A stretch of DNA of 57,028 nt, taken from the NCBI GenBank assembly GCA_947459215.1, contig CANHCQ010000024.1, forward strand, positions 1 through 57,028. Reading direction: 5' to 3'. Below the pieces are notes generated by a model. It saw only the letters and a program-made list of their open reading frames with translations, searched no databases and was not told the origin of the DNA. Positions 50,002 through 57,028 of the stretch are shown here, one piece after another. The position numbers were made by a program, and so were the translations under genes. Source of the DNA: Phycisphaerales bacterium (GTDB taxonomy: Bacteria > Planctomycetota > Phycisphaerae > Phycisphaerales > UBA1924). Positions within the stretch are counted from its first letter, which is position 1; every line of letters starts with the position of its first letter.

Positions 50002-53000
50002 ATGAACCGGCCCGCCAGCCCTCGGCACGGATCGCTGAACGCTCGCCGCCTCCTGATCGCGCCAATCGCGCCGCCGGTCGTGCTTCTCATCACCGTCGCC
50101 GGGGCCCTCGGCGCCTGCGCCACCGACGCTCGTCACACCGCATCAGCGCCCGCCACGCAGGCTCCGATCATCGTTGATCGCCCCGCCGATTCCACCGTCC
50201 CGCGAGCGATCTGGGTCCTCCGAGCAGCGGCCCCAAGCTCCCCCAAGGCGCCGCCGTCGTCTCCACTGCCGCCCCCGCCCGGCATCGACGCCGCCCGCAT
50301 CACCGCCGCGTCACCGACCGACGCCAACGCCTCACGCCCGCTCGACGAGATCGTCCCCGAACTCGCCAAGTCGATCGCGCTCCCGACGCCGACCGATGCC
50401 GAGCCGACCGACGAAGCACGGAGCGAAGCCGTTCGCCTCTACATCAACGGCCGCACCGCCCTCGCCAGCGGCGACGCTCAACAAGCGCAGACGCTCCTCA
50501 CCGAGGCCGCTGGCAAAGACCCCACCGCCGCCGCCGTCTGGCGCGAACTCGCCGAAGCACAGCTCCGCCTCGGACGTCGCACCCTTGCAACCTCCTCCTA
50601 TCTCCAGGCCGCACGCCGCGGCCTCGACGAATCCCGCGTCTGGCTCGCACTCGGCCGCGACGCTCAGCAACGCAGTGACTCCAAGCGCGCCGCCGCCTTC
50701 TTCGCCAAAGCACGCCTCGCACCCGACGCGGACGCCGACGCCGGCATGCCCTTCGTCATCTCCGCCGAGCTCGGCCAGTCGCTGCTCGCACAGGGCTACA
50801 TGACCGCCGCGGCTACCTCCCTCGCCAAAGCCGCCGACCTGCCCGACACCTTCACCGCCCAGACCAACCTTCGCCAGGACCTCGGCGAGGTCTACCGCCG
50901 TCGCGGAGAACTCCTTGAACTTGCCGGCGACATCGCGCTGCGGCTCGGCGACAATGCAGCGGCACTCGAACGCTACACGCTTGCCAGCAAGCTCCCATCG
51001 CTCGACGCCGGCTCCTCCCTGCTCCGTCTCGTCTACGCCAGCGCCCTGCTCGGCGAAGAAACCCGCGGCGCGGAAGCGCTCATCGAGCGGATCCTCGCCA
51101 GCGGCGGATGGATCGAAGATCGCCAGCTGCTGCTCGTCAACTACCTCGCCACCAACACCGACCTGGGGCCGGCCCTCGCCCGCGCCTTCGCCGTCCTGCC
51201 TCAAGATCTCGTCGACGCAAACGTCGCCCTCACGCCGACGCTCGAGTCGCGGCTCCTCCGCGCCCGCGCCGCCGCCGACACAAGGAACGGCGTGGCCGTG
51301 CTCCGCGATCACCTCGCCGCCCACCCCCGCGATACACAAGTCGCTACGGACCTCTTCGCTCGCCTCAGCACCAGCCCCAGCGCCCTCGCGACCCAGTCGC
51401 TCGCCATCGCCGACGCCGCACCCCAGGCCGCCGTCCGACTCGCCGACGCGCTCGTCGCCGAAGGCCGCGGCCTCGCCGCCGCACGTGACGCGATTCGTTC
51501 CCGCGCCTCGACGCCCGGCCAGAGACTTCTCTCCTCGTGGCTCGAGCTCCGCCTCGGCCGCGCCGACCTTTCGTGGAAGGCCGTCGAATCCCTCAATGCC
51601 GCAGCGCTCGCAGACCCCGAAGCCCGCGCCGTCGCCTTGGGTGTCCAGCTTCGTGCCGCACTCGATACCGGCGACTTCGCCGCCGCGTCCGGCGTCGTCG
51701 AGACGCTCCGCACCGACGAAGCCCTACCCCTCTCGCTGCGTGCATCGTCTCTGCTCGACGCCGGCGACAGCGACACCGTCAAGAAGCTCGCCGCCGCCTA
51801 CACCAGCGGCAGCATCCCCGAAGACGCCGACGAACGCATCGGCACCGCCGAGCTGCTCGCCCGCCACGACCGTGCCACCGACGCCGCCGATCTGCTCAAT
51901 CTCACCCTCGCCGCCGACCGCTACGACGAGCGCGCCCATCAGAGCCTCCTCGCGCTCTACCTCCCCGGCGGCCCGCTCCGCGACGACGCCAAGATCGCCT
52001 CGACATCGCGCGCACTGCGCGATGCCATTCCCACGTCCCGCGTCATCCGCTGGCTCGCCACCGGCGAACTCGCCCAGCGCGAACTCTGGACCCAGGCGGA
52101 GGCATCACTCATCGCTCTCAGCGAAGAGTCGTCCCCGGACCCCGCGCTCATCGACCAGCTCGTGGTCTGCTGGGAACGCCAGAATGTTCAGCAACGCGAG
52201 GCAGTCGGCGACAACCCTGTGCTCAGCCGCGCCGCGGCGTGGCTTGATGCCAAGCTGCAACGCCACCCCGAGAGTGTGTATCTCCTCGCCGCCAAGGCCC
52301 GCATCGAGGAACTCAGCGCCCGACCGGCCGACGCCGAGAAACGCCTCGCCGCGCTGCTCGACAAGTTCCCGATCGGCGGCCTCTCCCGCCAGCGCGAGCG
52401 CCTGCTCCGCGGCCCGCTCAAGGACTCCGCCGCCGCCGACAAACTCGCCCTCGCTCGCCTCGACCACCTCCCCCGCAGCATTGACGAATCGCTCGAGCTC
52501 GCCGAGCTCCACGCCGCCGCCGGCCGCAGCGCCGACACCGCCGCGGCGATCGCCAATGGCATTCCTGCCGAAGCACTTCTGAACGCCTCACAGCGAGATC
52601 GCTTGCTCGCGTTCGTCAATCAACAGGCCGCCGCCGCCACCAAGGACGAGCAAGGCGCCGCCGCGGCCGACGCACTCACGCTTCTTGACCATGTCGCCAC
52701 GCTGAGGCTTGAGCTTCCCCGTGCCGTTCGTGAGGCACGCCTCAATCTGCTCGCCACCCACCGCCCCACCGACATCGACGCGCTCGTCGCCGCCGCGAGC
52801 GAACTCGCCCGCCTCTTCCCCGACGGCTCGACCCAGATCATCGCACGCACCGCCGACCGCCTCACCAAGTCCGCGGCTCCCAGCAGCGCCCCACGCTTCC
52901 TGCGCGATGCCCTGCCCGCCGTCAAGGAGCCGACCACCCAGCTCTACGCCTACCTCTTTTACTTCCTCACTGCCCGCTTTGGCACCGCCGCCGACATCGC

Positions 53001-53724
53001 CCCGTCGATCGCGTTGCTCAGCTCAGCCGAGCGGACCCAGATCGTCCCGGAGCTCGCCGCATTCCAGGACCAGGACGAAGTCCCCGCCGCTCACGAAGCG
53101 AAGATCACCCACATCCTCTATCGCGTCGCCAACAACGCCACGCTAGAGAACCGCACCGACCTTGCCGTTGACCTCTACAAGGCCGTTCTGACTCGCGACC
53201 CCAACCACGCGATGGCCGCCAACAACCTCGCGTACCACTACATCGAGTTCGACGGAGATCTCGCCGAGGCCGAACGCCTCCTGATTGTCGCCTACACGCA
53301 GAACCCCACCGCCTCCAGCATTCTTGATTCCTTCGGCTGGCTCCGGTACCACCAGGGCCGCCTCAAGGACGGACGCGACGATGTCGGCAACCTCGTCGAG
53401 CCGGGCGCGCTCTCCCTGCTCGCCCGCGCTCTCGAGACGCCCGACGGCGCGGACAACGCCGTCATCGCCGACCACTACGGCGACGCGCTCTGGTCCGCCG
53501 GTGAGACGCAGAAAGCCAAGGACATGTGGGAACTCGCCCGCGTCTCCGGCAAACGCACCGTCGATCAGATCAACAGCGCCCGCAGCCAACCCGGCGTCGA
53601 CCCCGAGGCCTTTCAGGTGCAGCTCAACGAATTCAAGAAGACGCTCAGTGGCGTCGACGACAAACTCAAAGCCGTCGCCGAGAACCGCGAACCCCCCATC
53701 ACACCCAAGCGCGGCGTGAAGTAA
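50002..53724 (+). CDS. large TPR-repeat lipoprotein, 1240 aa
   Basis: An N-terminal lipoprotein-like signal (PPVVLLITVAGALGAC, Cys about residue 38) is followed by an Ala/Pro-rich linker. The rest is almost continuous helical TPR-like repeats, for example GRTALASGDAQQAQTLLTEAAGKDPTAAAVWREL near residue 150 and NAALENRTDLAVDLYKAVLTRDPNHAMAANNLAYHY near 1050. The N-terminal position fits an outer- or inner-membrane anchored periplasmic scaffold, as in BamD or secretion-related TPR proteins, but no specific family is recognised. It is 89 bases after the HhH-GPD gene and 51 bases before yebC, so it may belong to the same long operon. Start ATG 50002 lacks an obvious ribosome-binding site. Confidence 0.8.
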   Translation: MNRPASPRHGSLNARRLLIAPIAPPVVLLITVAGALGACATDARHTASAPATQAPIIVDRPADSTVPRAIWVLRAAAPSSPKAPPSSPLPPPPGIDAARITAASPTDANASRPLDEIVPELAKSIALPTPTDAEPTDEARSEAVRLYINGRTALASGDAQQAQTLLTEAAGKDPTAAAVWRELAEAQLRLGRRTLATSSYLQAARRGLDESRVWLALGRDAQQRSDSKRAAAFFAKARLAPDADADAGMPFVISAELGQSLLAQGYMTAAATSLAKAADLPDTFTAQTNLRQDLGEVYRRRGELLELAGDIALRLGDNAAALERYTLASKLPSLDAGSSLLRLVYASALLGEETRGAEALIERILASGGWIEDRQLLLVNYLATNTDLGPALARAFAVLPQDLVDANVALTPTLESRLLRARAAADTRNGVAVLRDHLAAHPRDTQVATDLFARLSTSPSALATQSLAIADAAPQAAVRLADALVAEGRGLAAARDAIRSRASTPGQRLLSSWLELRLGRADLSWKAVESLNAAALADPEARAVALGVQLRAALDTGDFAAASGVVETLRTDEALPLSLRASSLLDAGDSDTVKKLAAAYTSGSIPEDADERIGTAELLARHDRATDAADLLNLTLAADRYDERAHQSLLALYLPGGPLRDDAKIASTSRALRDAIPTSRVIRWLATGELAQRELWTQAEASLIALSEESSPDPALIDQLVVCWERQNVQQREAVGDNPVLSRAAAWLDAKLQRHPESVYLLAAKARIEELSARPADAEKRLAALLDKFPIGGLSRQRERLLRGPLKDSAAADKLALARLDHLPRSIDESLELAELHAAAGRSADTAAAIANGIPAEALLNASQRDRLLAFVNQQAAAATKDEQGAAAADALTLLDHVATLRLELPRAVREARLNLLATHRPTDIDALVAAASELARLFPDGSTQIIARTADRLTKSAAPSSAPRFLRDALPAVKEPTTQLYAYLFYFLTARFGTAADIAPSIALLSSAERTQIVPELAAFQDQDEVPAAHEAKITHILYRVANNATLENRTDLAVDLYKAVLTRDPNHAMAANNLAYHYIEFDGDLAEAERLLIVAYTQNPTASSILDSFGWLRYHQGRLKDGRDDVGNLVEPGALSLLARALETPDGADNAVIADHYGDALWSAGETQKAKDMWELARVSGKRTVDQINSARSQPGVDPEAFQVQLNEFKKTLSGVDDKLKAVAENREPPITPKRGVK

Positions 53725-53733
53725 CCATCGCCC

Positions 53734-53770
53734 TGCCCCACTGCCCCACTGCTCCACTTCCCCACTTTCC
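53734..53770 (+). repeat. octamer array TGCCCCAC-type before yebC
   Basis: TGCCCCAC, TGCCCCAC, TGCTCCAC, TTCCCCAC in exact 8-base steps, then TTTCC, end 5 bases before the start codon. Confidence 0.85.
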
Positions 53771-53775
53771 ATCCC

Positions 53776-54567
53776 ATGGCCGGCCACAATAAATGGTCCA
53801 AAATCAAGCACCGCAAAGCCGTCGTTGACAAACGCCGCGGCAAGGTGTGGACCAAGTGCTCCAAGGCGATCATCGTCGCCGCCAAGCACGGCGGCGGCGA
53901 TCCGGTCACCAATCTCGCGCTCCGCTACGCCATCGATGAAGCCCGCTACGCCAACATGCCGCGGGAGACCATCGAACGCGCGATCCAGAAGGGCGCCGTC
54001 GGCGGCACCGGCGAGAGCTACGAACCCGTCCGCTACGAGGGCTACGGACCCGGCGGCGTCGCCATCATCGTCGACGCACTCACCGACAACCGCACCCGCA
54101 CCGTCGGCGACCTCCGCCTTGCCTTTGGCGATCACGGCGGCAGCCTCGGCAACTCCGGCTGCGTCGGCTACATGTTCCAGCCCAAGGGCCGCATCCTCGT
54201 CAACGCCCCAGGCGTCAGCGAAGACCGGATGATGGAACTCGCCATCGAGGCCGGTGCCGACGACTGCCTCGCGCCCGATGACCCCACCGAAGAACCCTGG
54301 ACCATCCTCTGCGCCGTAACCGCCTTCCAGAGCGTGAAGGAAGCCATCGAGAAGGCCGGCACTGCCCCTGGCCAGACCGGCGCCAACCCACACTCCAAAG
54401 CCAACGCCGCGCCGCACCTAGCCATGACCATCGCCGAAGCAGAGATCGCGATGGTGCCAAACGACACCGTGGAAGTGACCGGCGACGCCGCGGACGCGCT
54501 GGGCGAACTCATCGAAGCCATCGAAGACCTCGACGACGTGCAGAAGGTCTACACCAACGCGGGCTGA
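53776..54567 (+). CDS. YebC/PmpR-family translation or transcription regulator
   Basis: 263 residues, the usual family size. The start MAGHNKWSKIKHRKAVVDKRRG is diagnostic, followed by GGGDP..N..LR.AI..A, MPRETIERAIQKGAVG, YEGYGPGGVAIIVDALTDNRTRTV, GNSGCVGYMFQPKG and the acidic C-terminal domain. Family members have been described both as DNA-binding regulators and as ribosome factors that relieve polyproline stalling; sequence alone does not choose between these. An octamer array occupies the leader and there is no standard ribosome-binding site. It is convergent with the next gene. Confidence 0.95.
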   Translation: MAGHNKWSKIKHRKAVVDKRRGKVWTKCSKAIIVAAKHGGGDPVTNLALRYAIDEARYANMPRETIERAIQKGAVGGTGESYEPVRYEGYGPGGVAIIVDALTDNRTRTVGDLRLAFGDHGGSLGNSGCVGYMFQPKGRILVNAPGVSEDRMMELAIEAGADDCLAPDDPTEEPWTILCAVTAFQSVKEAIEKAGTAPGQTGANPHSKANAAPHLAMTIAEAEIAMVPNDTVEVTGDAADALGELIEAIEDLDDVQKVYTNAG

Positions 54568-54579
54568 GGCCACCGCTGG

Positions 54580-55155
54580 TTAGCCGCGCCGCAGCCGCAT
54601 CACCGGCCACGCCCACATCAAGCCCGACGCCATGCCAAAGACGCTGACCAGAAGCGTCAGCATGGCACGAGTGGCATCGATATGGATCGTGTTCAACAAG
54701 GCTCCCAGAAGCAACAGGTTCAGCCACGCCCAAACCAGTGCGGCGGCGATGCCGAGCGAGCCCGCGGCCACCAGGCCGAAGAGCCAACGCTGCCGCCGAC
54801 GCACCGCGAGCACGACCACCCGCGACCGCCCCCACGGCTCCAACACCGCCGCGAGCACGGACACCAGCCACAACACCAGCGGCATCGCGGCGACGATTCC
54901 CGGGTGCACGCCGCCGATGACCCATCCACACTGTTCGAGCACCATTCCAATCCACACACCGCAGCCCGGGGCGAGCAGAACGAGAATCCAGCTCTTCCGC
55001 CACGATTCGCGCTCGCTCTGGGCGGCAAAGGCAAAGTCAGCCGGGCTCTGGCGTCCGCCGCACTCGGGGCAGACCATGCCTTGGGGGAGCCACGAGACGT
55101 CGTAGCCGCACCAGGGGCATGGGAGGGGTTCGGCGTTTCTGGTTGAGGGAGGCAT
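54580..55155 (-). CDS. zinc-ribbon membrane protein, 191 aa
   Basis: ATG 55155 has CGGAGGA just upstream. An N-terminal zinc ribbon (CPWCGYDVS, then VCPECGG) is followed by about five membrane helices (SWILVLLAPGCGVWIG, IVAAMPLVLWLVSVLAAV, WLFGLVAAGSLGIAAALVWAWLNLLLLGALL, AMLTLLVSVFGMASGLMW). No family name is certain. Planctomycete genomes carry many such zinc-ribbon membrane proteins of unknown role. The stop lies 12 bases from the convergent yebC stop. Confidence 0.75.
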   Translation of the reverse strand: MPPSTRNAEPLPCPWCGYDVSWLPQGMVCPECGGRQSPADFAFAAQSERESWRKSWILVLLAPGCGVWIGMVLEQCGWVIGGVHPGIVAAMPLVLWLVSVLAAVLEPWGRSRVVVLAVRRRQRWLFGLVAAGSLGIAAALVWAWLNLLLLGALLNTIHIDATRAMLTLLVSVFGMASGLMWAWPVMRLRRG

Positions 55156-55301
55156 GATGTCCTCCGGCGGGATGGGCTGCAGAAGGTGATTCGTGTGGGG
55201 GAGGGGAGAGGTGGCAGTATTCTGGCGACGTCGGCGGAGAAAGGGCAACCCGCCGCGGGTGAGCGGATGGGCGGCGGATGTCGGTTGGATGGGCGGCGCG
55301 C

Positions 55302-56279
55302 TCAGCCGGTGTGCTGGAGTTGGGGTGGGGCGCGAGGGGTGGGAAGCAGGATCTCGCCCGCGGCGGCTTGACGCGGAGAGTGGGCGGAGATGGTGATGGG
55401 GACGAACTGGTGGATCAGCGCGGGTTTGGTTGCGGCGGGTGTGGGGGGTGCGGCGGTGGCTTCACGCTTGCGCGTGGGGTTCGTTGAGGCGGGACCCGCT
55501 CGCTCACGCTCGGGGCTCGTGGAGGCGGGGATGTAGGGGGTCGGATGTGGGATGTCGGATGTGAGATCGCGAACGCGATGATCGGGGGTTGCGTTTGCTG
55601 GAGCGGGCGATGGGTGTGTGGTGATGGGCCGCGGGTGCGGGGGTGGGGGCGGGGGTGGGGGCGGGGATGGGGTCGCCCCGTGCGGCGGCGTGGCATTCGT
55701 CACGGCGGGACCCACTCGATCACGCTCGGGGCTCGTGGAGGCTTGGAAGGAAGGCAGCGGCGTGACTGGGGCGGTTGTGGCGGGATTGGACGGTGAAGAC
55801 GCCCTTCCCCCTGCCCCTTCCCTCCGGGAAGGGGAGTGCGTGGGCTGCATGTAGGAGCGCAGCGGGCGTGGGTTGAAGTGGGCGAGGCGGAGGAGGAGTT
55901 GGCCGTTCTTGCGGGCGGTTTCTTTGGCGCGTTCGACGAACTCGCAGGCCTGCATGCTGTTGGGGTTCAAGGGGACGTTGCGGCAGGTGTCGGCGAAGTC
56001 TTCCAGGGCGAAGCGCATGGCGTCGATGACGCGGGGGAGCTGGGCGATGGCGATGGCGCGGATGTGGATGGCCTGGGCGAGTTCGGTGTGGGCGAGGAGG
56101 GCGAGGCCGCGGTCGGAGGTGAGGAAGGCGCAGAGGGATTGGAGATCGGTGCGGAGCCACTCGGCGCAGACTTCGAGGGTGAAGTCGGGGCGCTGGAGAT
56201 GCTCGAGGACCTCGGGGAGGGCCTCGTCGGGCGGGTTGAATGGGATCTGGAGCGCGATGGCGAGGGTCCCCCACTGCAC
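55302..56279 (-). CDS. hypothetical protein with repeat-derived, Pro-rich C-terminal half
   Basis: 325 residues from GTG 56279. Residues 1-140 look folded and helical (EVLEHLQRPDFTLEVCAEWL, RVIDAMRFALEDFADTC) and carry three Cys, with no known motif. After SYMQPTHSP the sequence changes to low-complexity Pro/Thr/Ser-rich text. That region includes a palindrome-derived stretch, ten consecutive prolines, and two near-identical segments (ASTSPERDRVGPA and ASTSPERERAGPA) encoded by 39-bp repeats. The ribosome-binding site is weak and an upstream shift of frame is not excluded. The family is unknown. Confidence 0.6.
   Translation of the reverse strand: MQWGTLAIALQIPFNPPDEALPEVLEHLQRPDFTLEVCAEWLRTDLQSLCAFLTSDRGLALLAHTELAQAIHIRAIAIAQLPRVIDAMRFALEDFADTCRNVPLNPNSMQACEFVERAKETARKNGQLLLRLAHFNPRPLRSYMQPTHSPSRREGAGGRASSPSNPATTAPVTPLPSFQASTSPERDRVGPAVTNATPPHGATPSPPPPPPPPPHPRPITTHPSPAPANATPDHRVRDLTSDIPHPTPYIPASTSPERERAGPASTNPTRKREATAAPPTPAATKPALIHQFVPITISAHSPRQAAAGEILLPTPRAPPQLQHTG
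55488..55742. repeat. pair of 39-bp direct repeats inside the hypothetical gene
   Basis: Positions 55488-55526 and 55704-55742 match at 37 of 39 bases (GGCGGGACCC...GGGGCTCGTGGAGGC), 216 bases apart. As 216 is a multiple of three, both are read in the same frame. Confidence 0.85.
55633..55672 (+). repeat. G-run tandem tract
   Basis: GGGGGTGGGGGC repeated twice within a longer run of G-tracts; on the minus strand it encodes consecutive prolines. The plus strand has enough G-runs to form a G-quadruplex. Confidence 0.75.
55814..55834. repeat. small perfect palindrome within the hypothetical gene
   Basis: CCCCTTCCC-TCC-GGGAAGGGG, a 9-bp stem with a 3-base loop. It marks the point where the folded N-terminal domain gives way to the low-complexity tail. 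Confidence 0.7.
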
Positions 56280-56470
56280 CCCGGGCAGGGGCGAGTTGCG
56301 GGAGTTTCGCAGGATCGATTGGGTGATTCAACGGGTGAGGAGGGGAAGTCGAACAGATTCTGGTTGCAACGACACGGATTGGCGCACAACGACGGTATTG
56401 TGTGAGGGGGTGGGACAGGGGGCTGGGGATGGCCGACGCCGATTGCGATGGGTGGAAGATCCGGCGGGAC

Positions 56471-56917
56471 TCAATTTGCTACAGTGCGAATCCAAACGTG
56501 CTTGCCCTGCTCTAAACGCTGAACGATTTCCGCAATCGGAAAGGCCTCAAATCCTGACGGCAGAATCACGTAGGGAAAGACCAGCCGCCGGCGTTCCTGC
56601 AGGGTTTGCTCGATGCGTGCTCCGCATTCTTGGCAACGGGACTCCTGATTCAACGGCCGCGATTCGAATGGATGCTCGCATCGCGGACACACGACATCTC
56701 CACGGCTCGCGGCGATGTCATTCCTGACAATCTGAGCGATTCGTTTTCTCTGCAACAGCCACACGTACAGGAACAAGTAGAAGCACCCACTGATCGCGAC
56801 GGCAACAGGCAAGAGCACGGAGGCCGGAACGATGCGAAGAGCAAAGATCGCGGAGAGAGTCCATGCAAGAAGAAAGTGGCTAGCGACGATGCTTCGCCCG
56901 AGACTTGGAAGGTACAA
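56471..56917 (-). CDS. zinc-ribbon membrane protein, 148 aa
   Basis: Uses TTG 56917; no ATG is available in frame, and AGGT lies close upstream, so the start is uncertain. Two membrane helices (FLLAWTLSAIFALRIV, VLLPVAVAISGCFYLFLYVWLL) are followed by a basic stretch and a zinc ribbon (CPRCEHPF, then CQECGAR), and a short C-terminal domain (PYVILPSGFEAFPIAEIVQRL). The family is not recognised. The order is reversed compared with the other zinc-ribbon protein at 54580, where the ribbon comes first. Confidence 0.6.
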   Translation of the reverse strand: MYLPSLGRSIVASHFLLAWTLSAIFALRIVPASVLLPVAVAISGCFYLFLYVWLLQRKRIAQIVRNDIAASRGDVVCPRCEHPFESRPLNQESRCQECGARIEQTLQERRRLVFPYVILPSGFEAFPIAEIVQRLEQGKHVWIRTVAN

Positions 56918-57028
56918 GTGACCTGCCCCCAGTTTCTGTACCAGGTGCTATGAGAGTCTGGGGGTGAGGATAGGGGCTGTGGGGAATGACGCTGGCGGGG
57001 CCGGAGGGAGGGGCGGAGCCCCGACCGG

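Overview
The window is GC-rich bacterial chromosome with densely packed genes on both strands. It reads as Planctomycetota, most likely a Phycisphaerae-like lineage. That is inference, based on a secreted metalloprotease with two terminal 'DLN.DG.VDD.DF' dockerin-like repeats bracketed by cysteines, a Spondin_N protein with a PEP-CTERM-like tail, a planctomycete-style pseudopilin, and Gram-negative envelope genes (NodT outer-membrane factor, HlyD, two family-9 glycosyltransferases). No phage, IS element or CRISPR array is visible; the region is mostly housekeeping with lineage-specific accessory genes.

Layout: 0-7.4 kb holds the start of nuoC, a TIM-barrel-like protein, rpe, a HEAT-repeat exported protein, an AONS-family enzyme, murQ and rpsT. 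A tRNA-Arg(ACG) follows at 7.83 kb. A TPR-glycosyltransferase fusion (8.0-10.2 kb) is divergent from a six-gene efflux operon (10.3-17.0 kb): TetR/CerR regulator, two FtsX-like permeases, ATPase, HlyD adaptor, NodT. Two matching CAAAC-N4-GTTTG inverted repeats lie in the divergent gap and look like operators. rpsB-tsf follow (17.3-19.2 kb), then a Spondin_N protein, an exported thioredoxin-like protein, an ECF sigma/anti-sigma-like pair, a GNAT enzyme, a pseudopilin with a Gly-rich partner, and a HIT protein.

25.5-31.5 kb on the minus strand carries an M20 hydrolase, an ornithine-type aminotransferase, arginine N-succinyltransferase (astA) and succinylglutamate-semialdehyde dehydrogenase (astD). 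This is an arginine succinyltransferase catabolic block without astB or a classical astE; the M20 enzyme may stand in for astE. A minus-strand run at 31.7-36.9 kb encodes M50 protease, ApgM phosphoglycerate mutase, a small membrane protein, a BtpA-family protein and an M48 protease. rpmI-rplT (without infC) follow, then a secreted glutathione peroxidase, a duplicated PTPS/QueD-like protein, a heptosyltransferase-like enzyme, and a somewhat AT-richer lipoprotein/metalloprotease pair.

43.3-54.6 kb is the nusA-infB-ylxP(DUF503)-rbfA cluster. It continues into a degenerate HhH-GPD glycosylase-like protein, a 1240-residue TPR lipoprotein and a YebC family protein. The right end has two zinc-ribbon membrane proteins and a hypothetical protein whose C-terminal half appears built from repeat elements. 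The most unusual recurring signal is non-coding: short tandem arrays with an 8-bp phase (sometimes 7 or 9) sit in the gaps before start codons of rpe/HEAT, tsf, GT9, nusA, infB, DUF503 and yebC. Three sites share the same TGCCCCAC unit.
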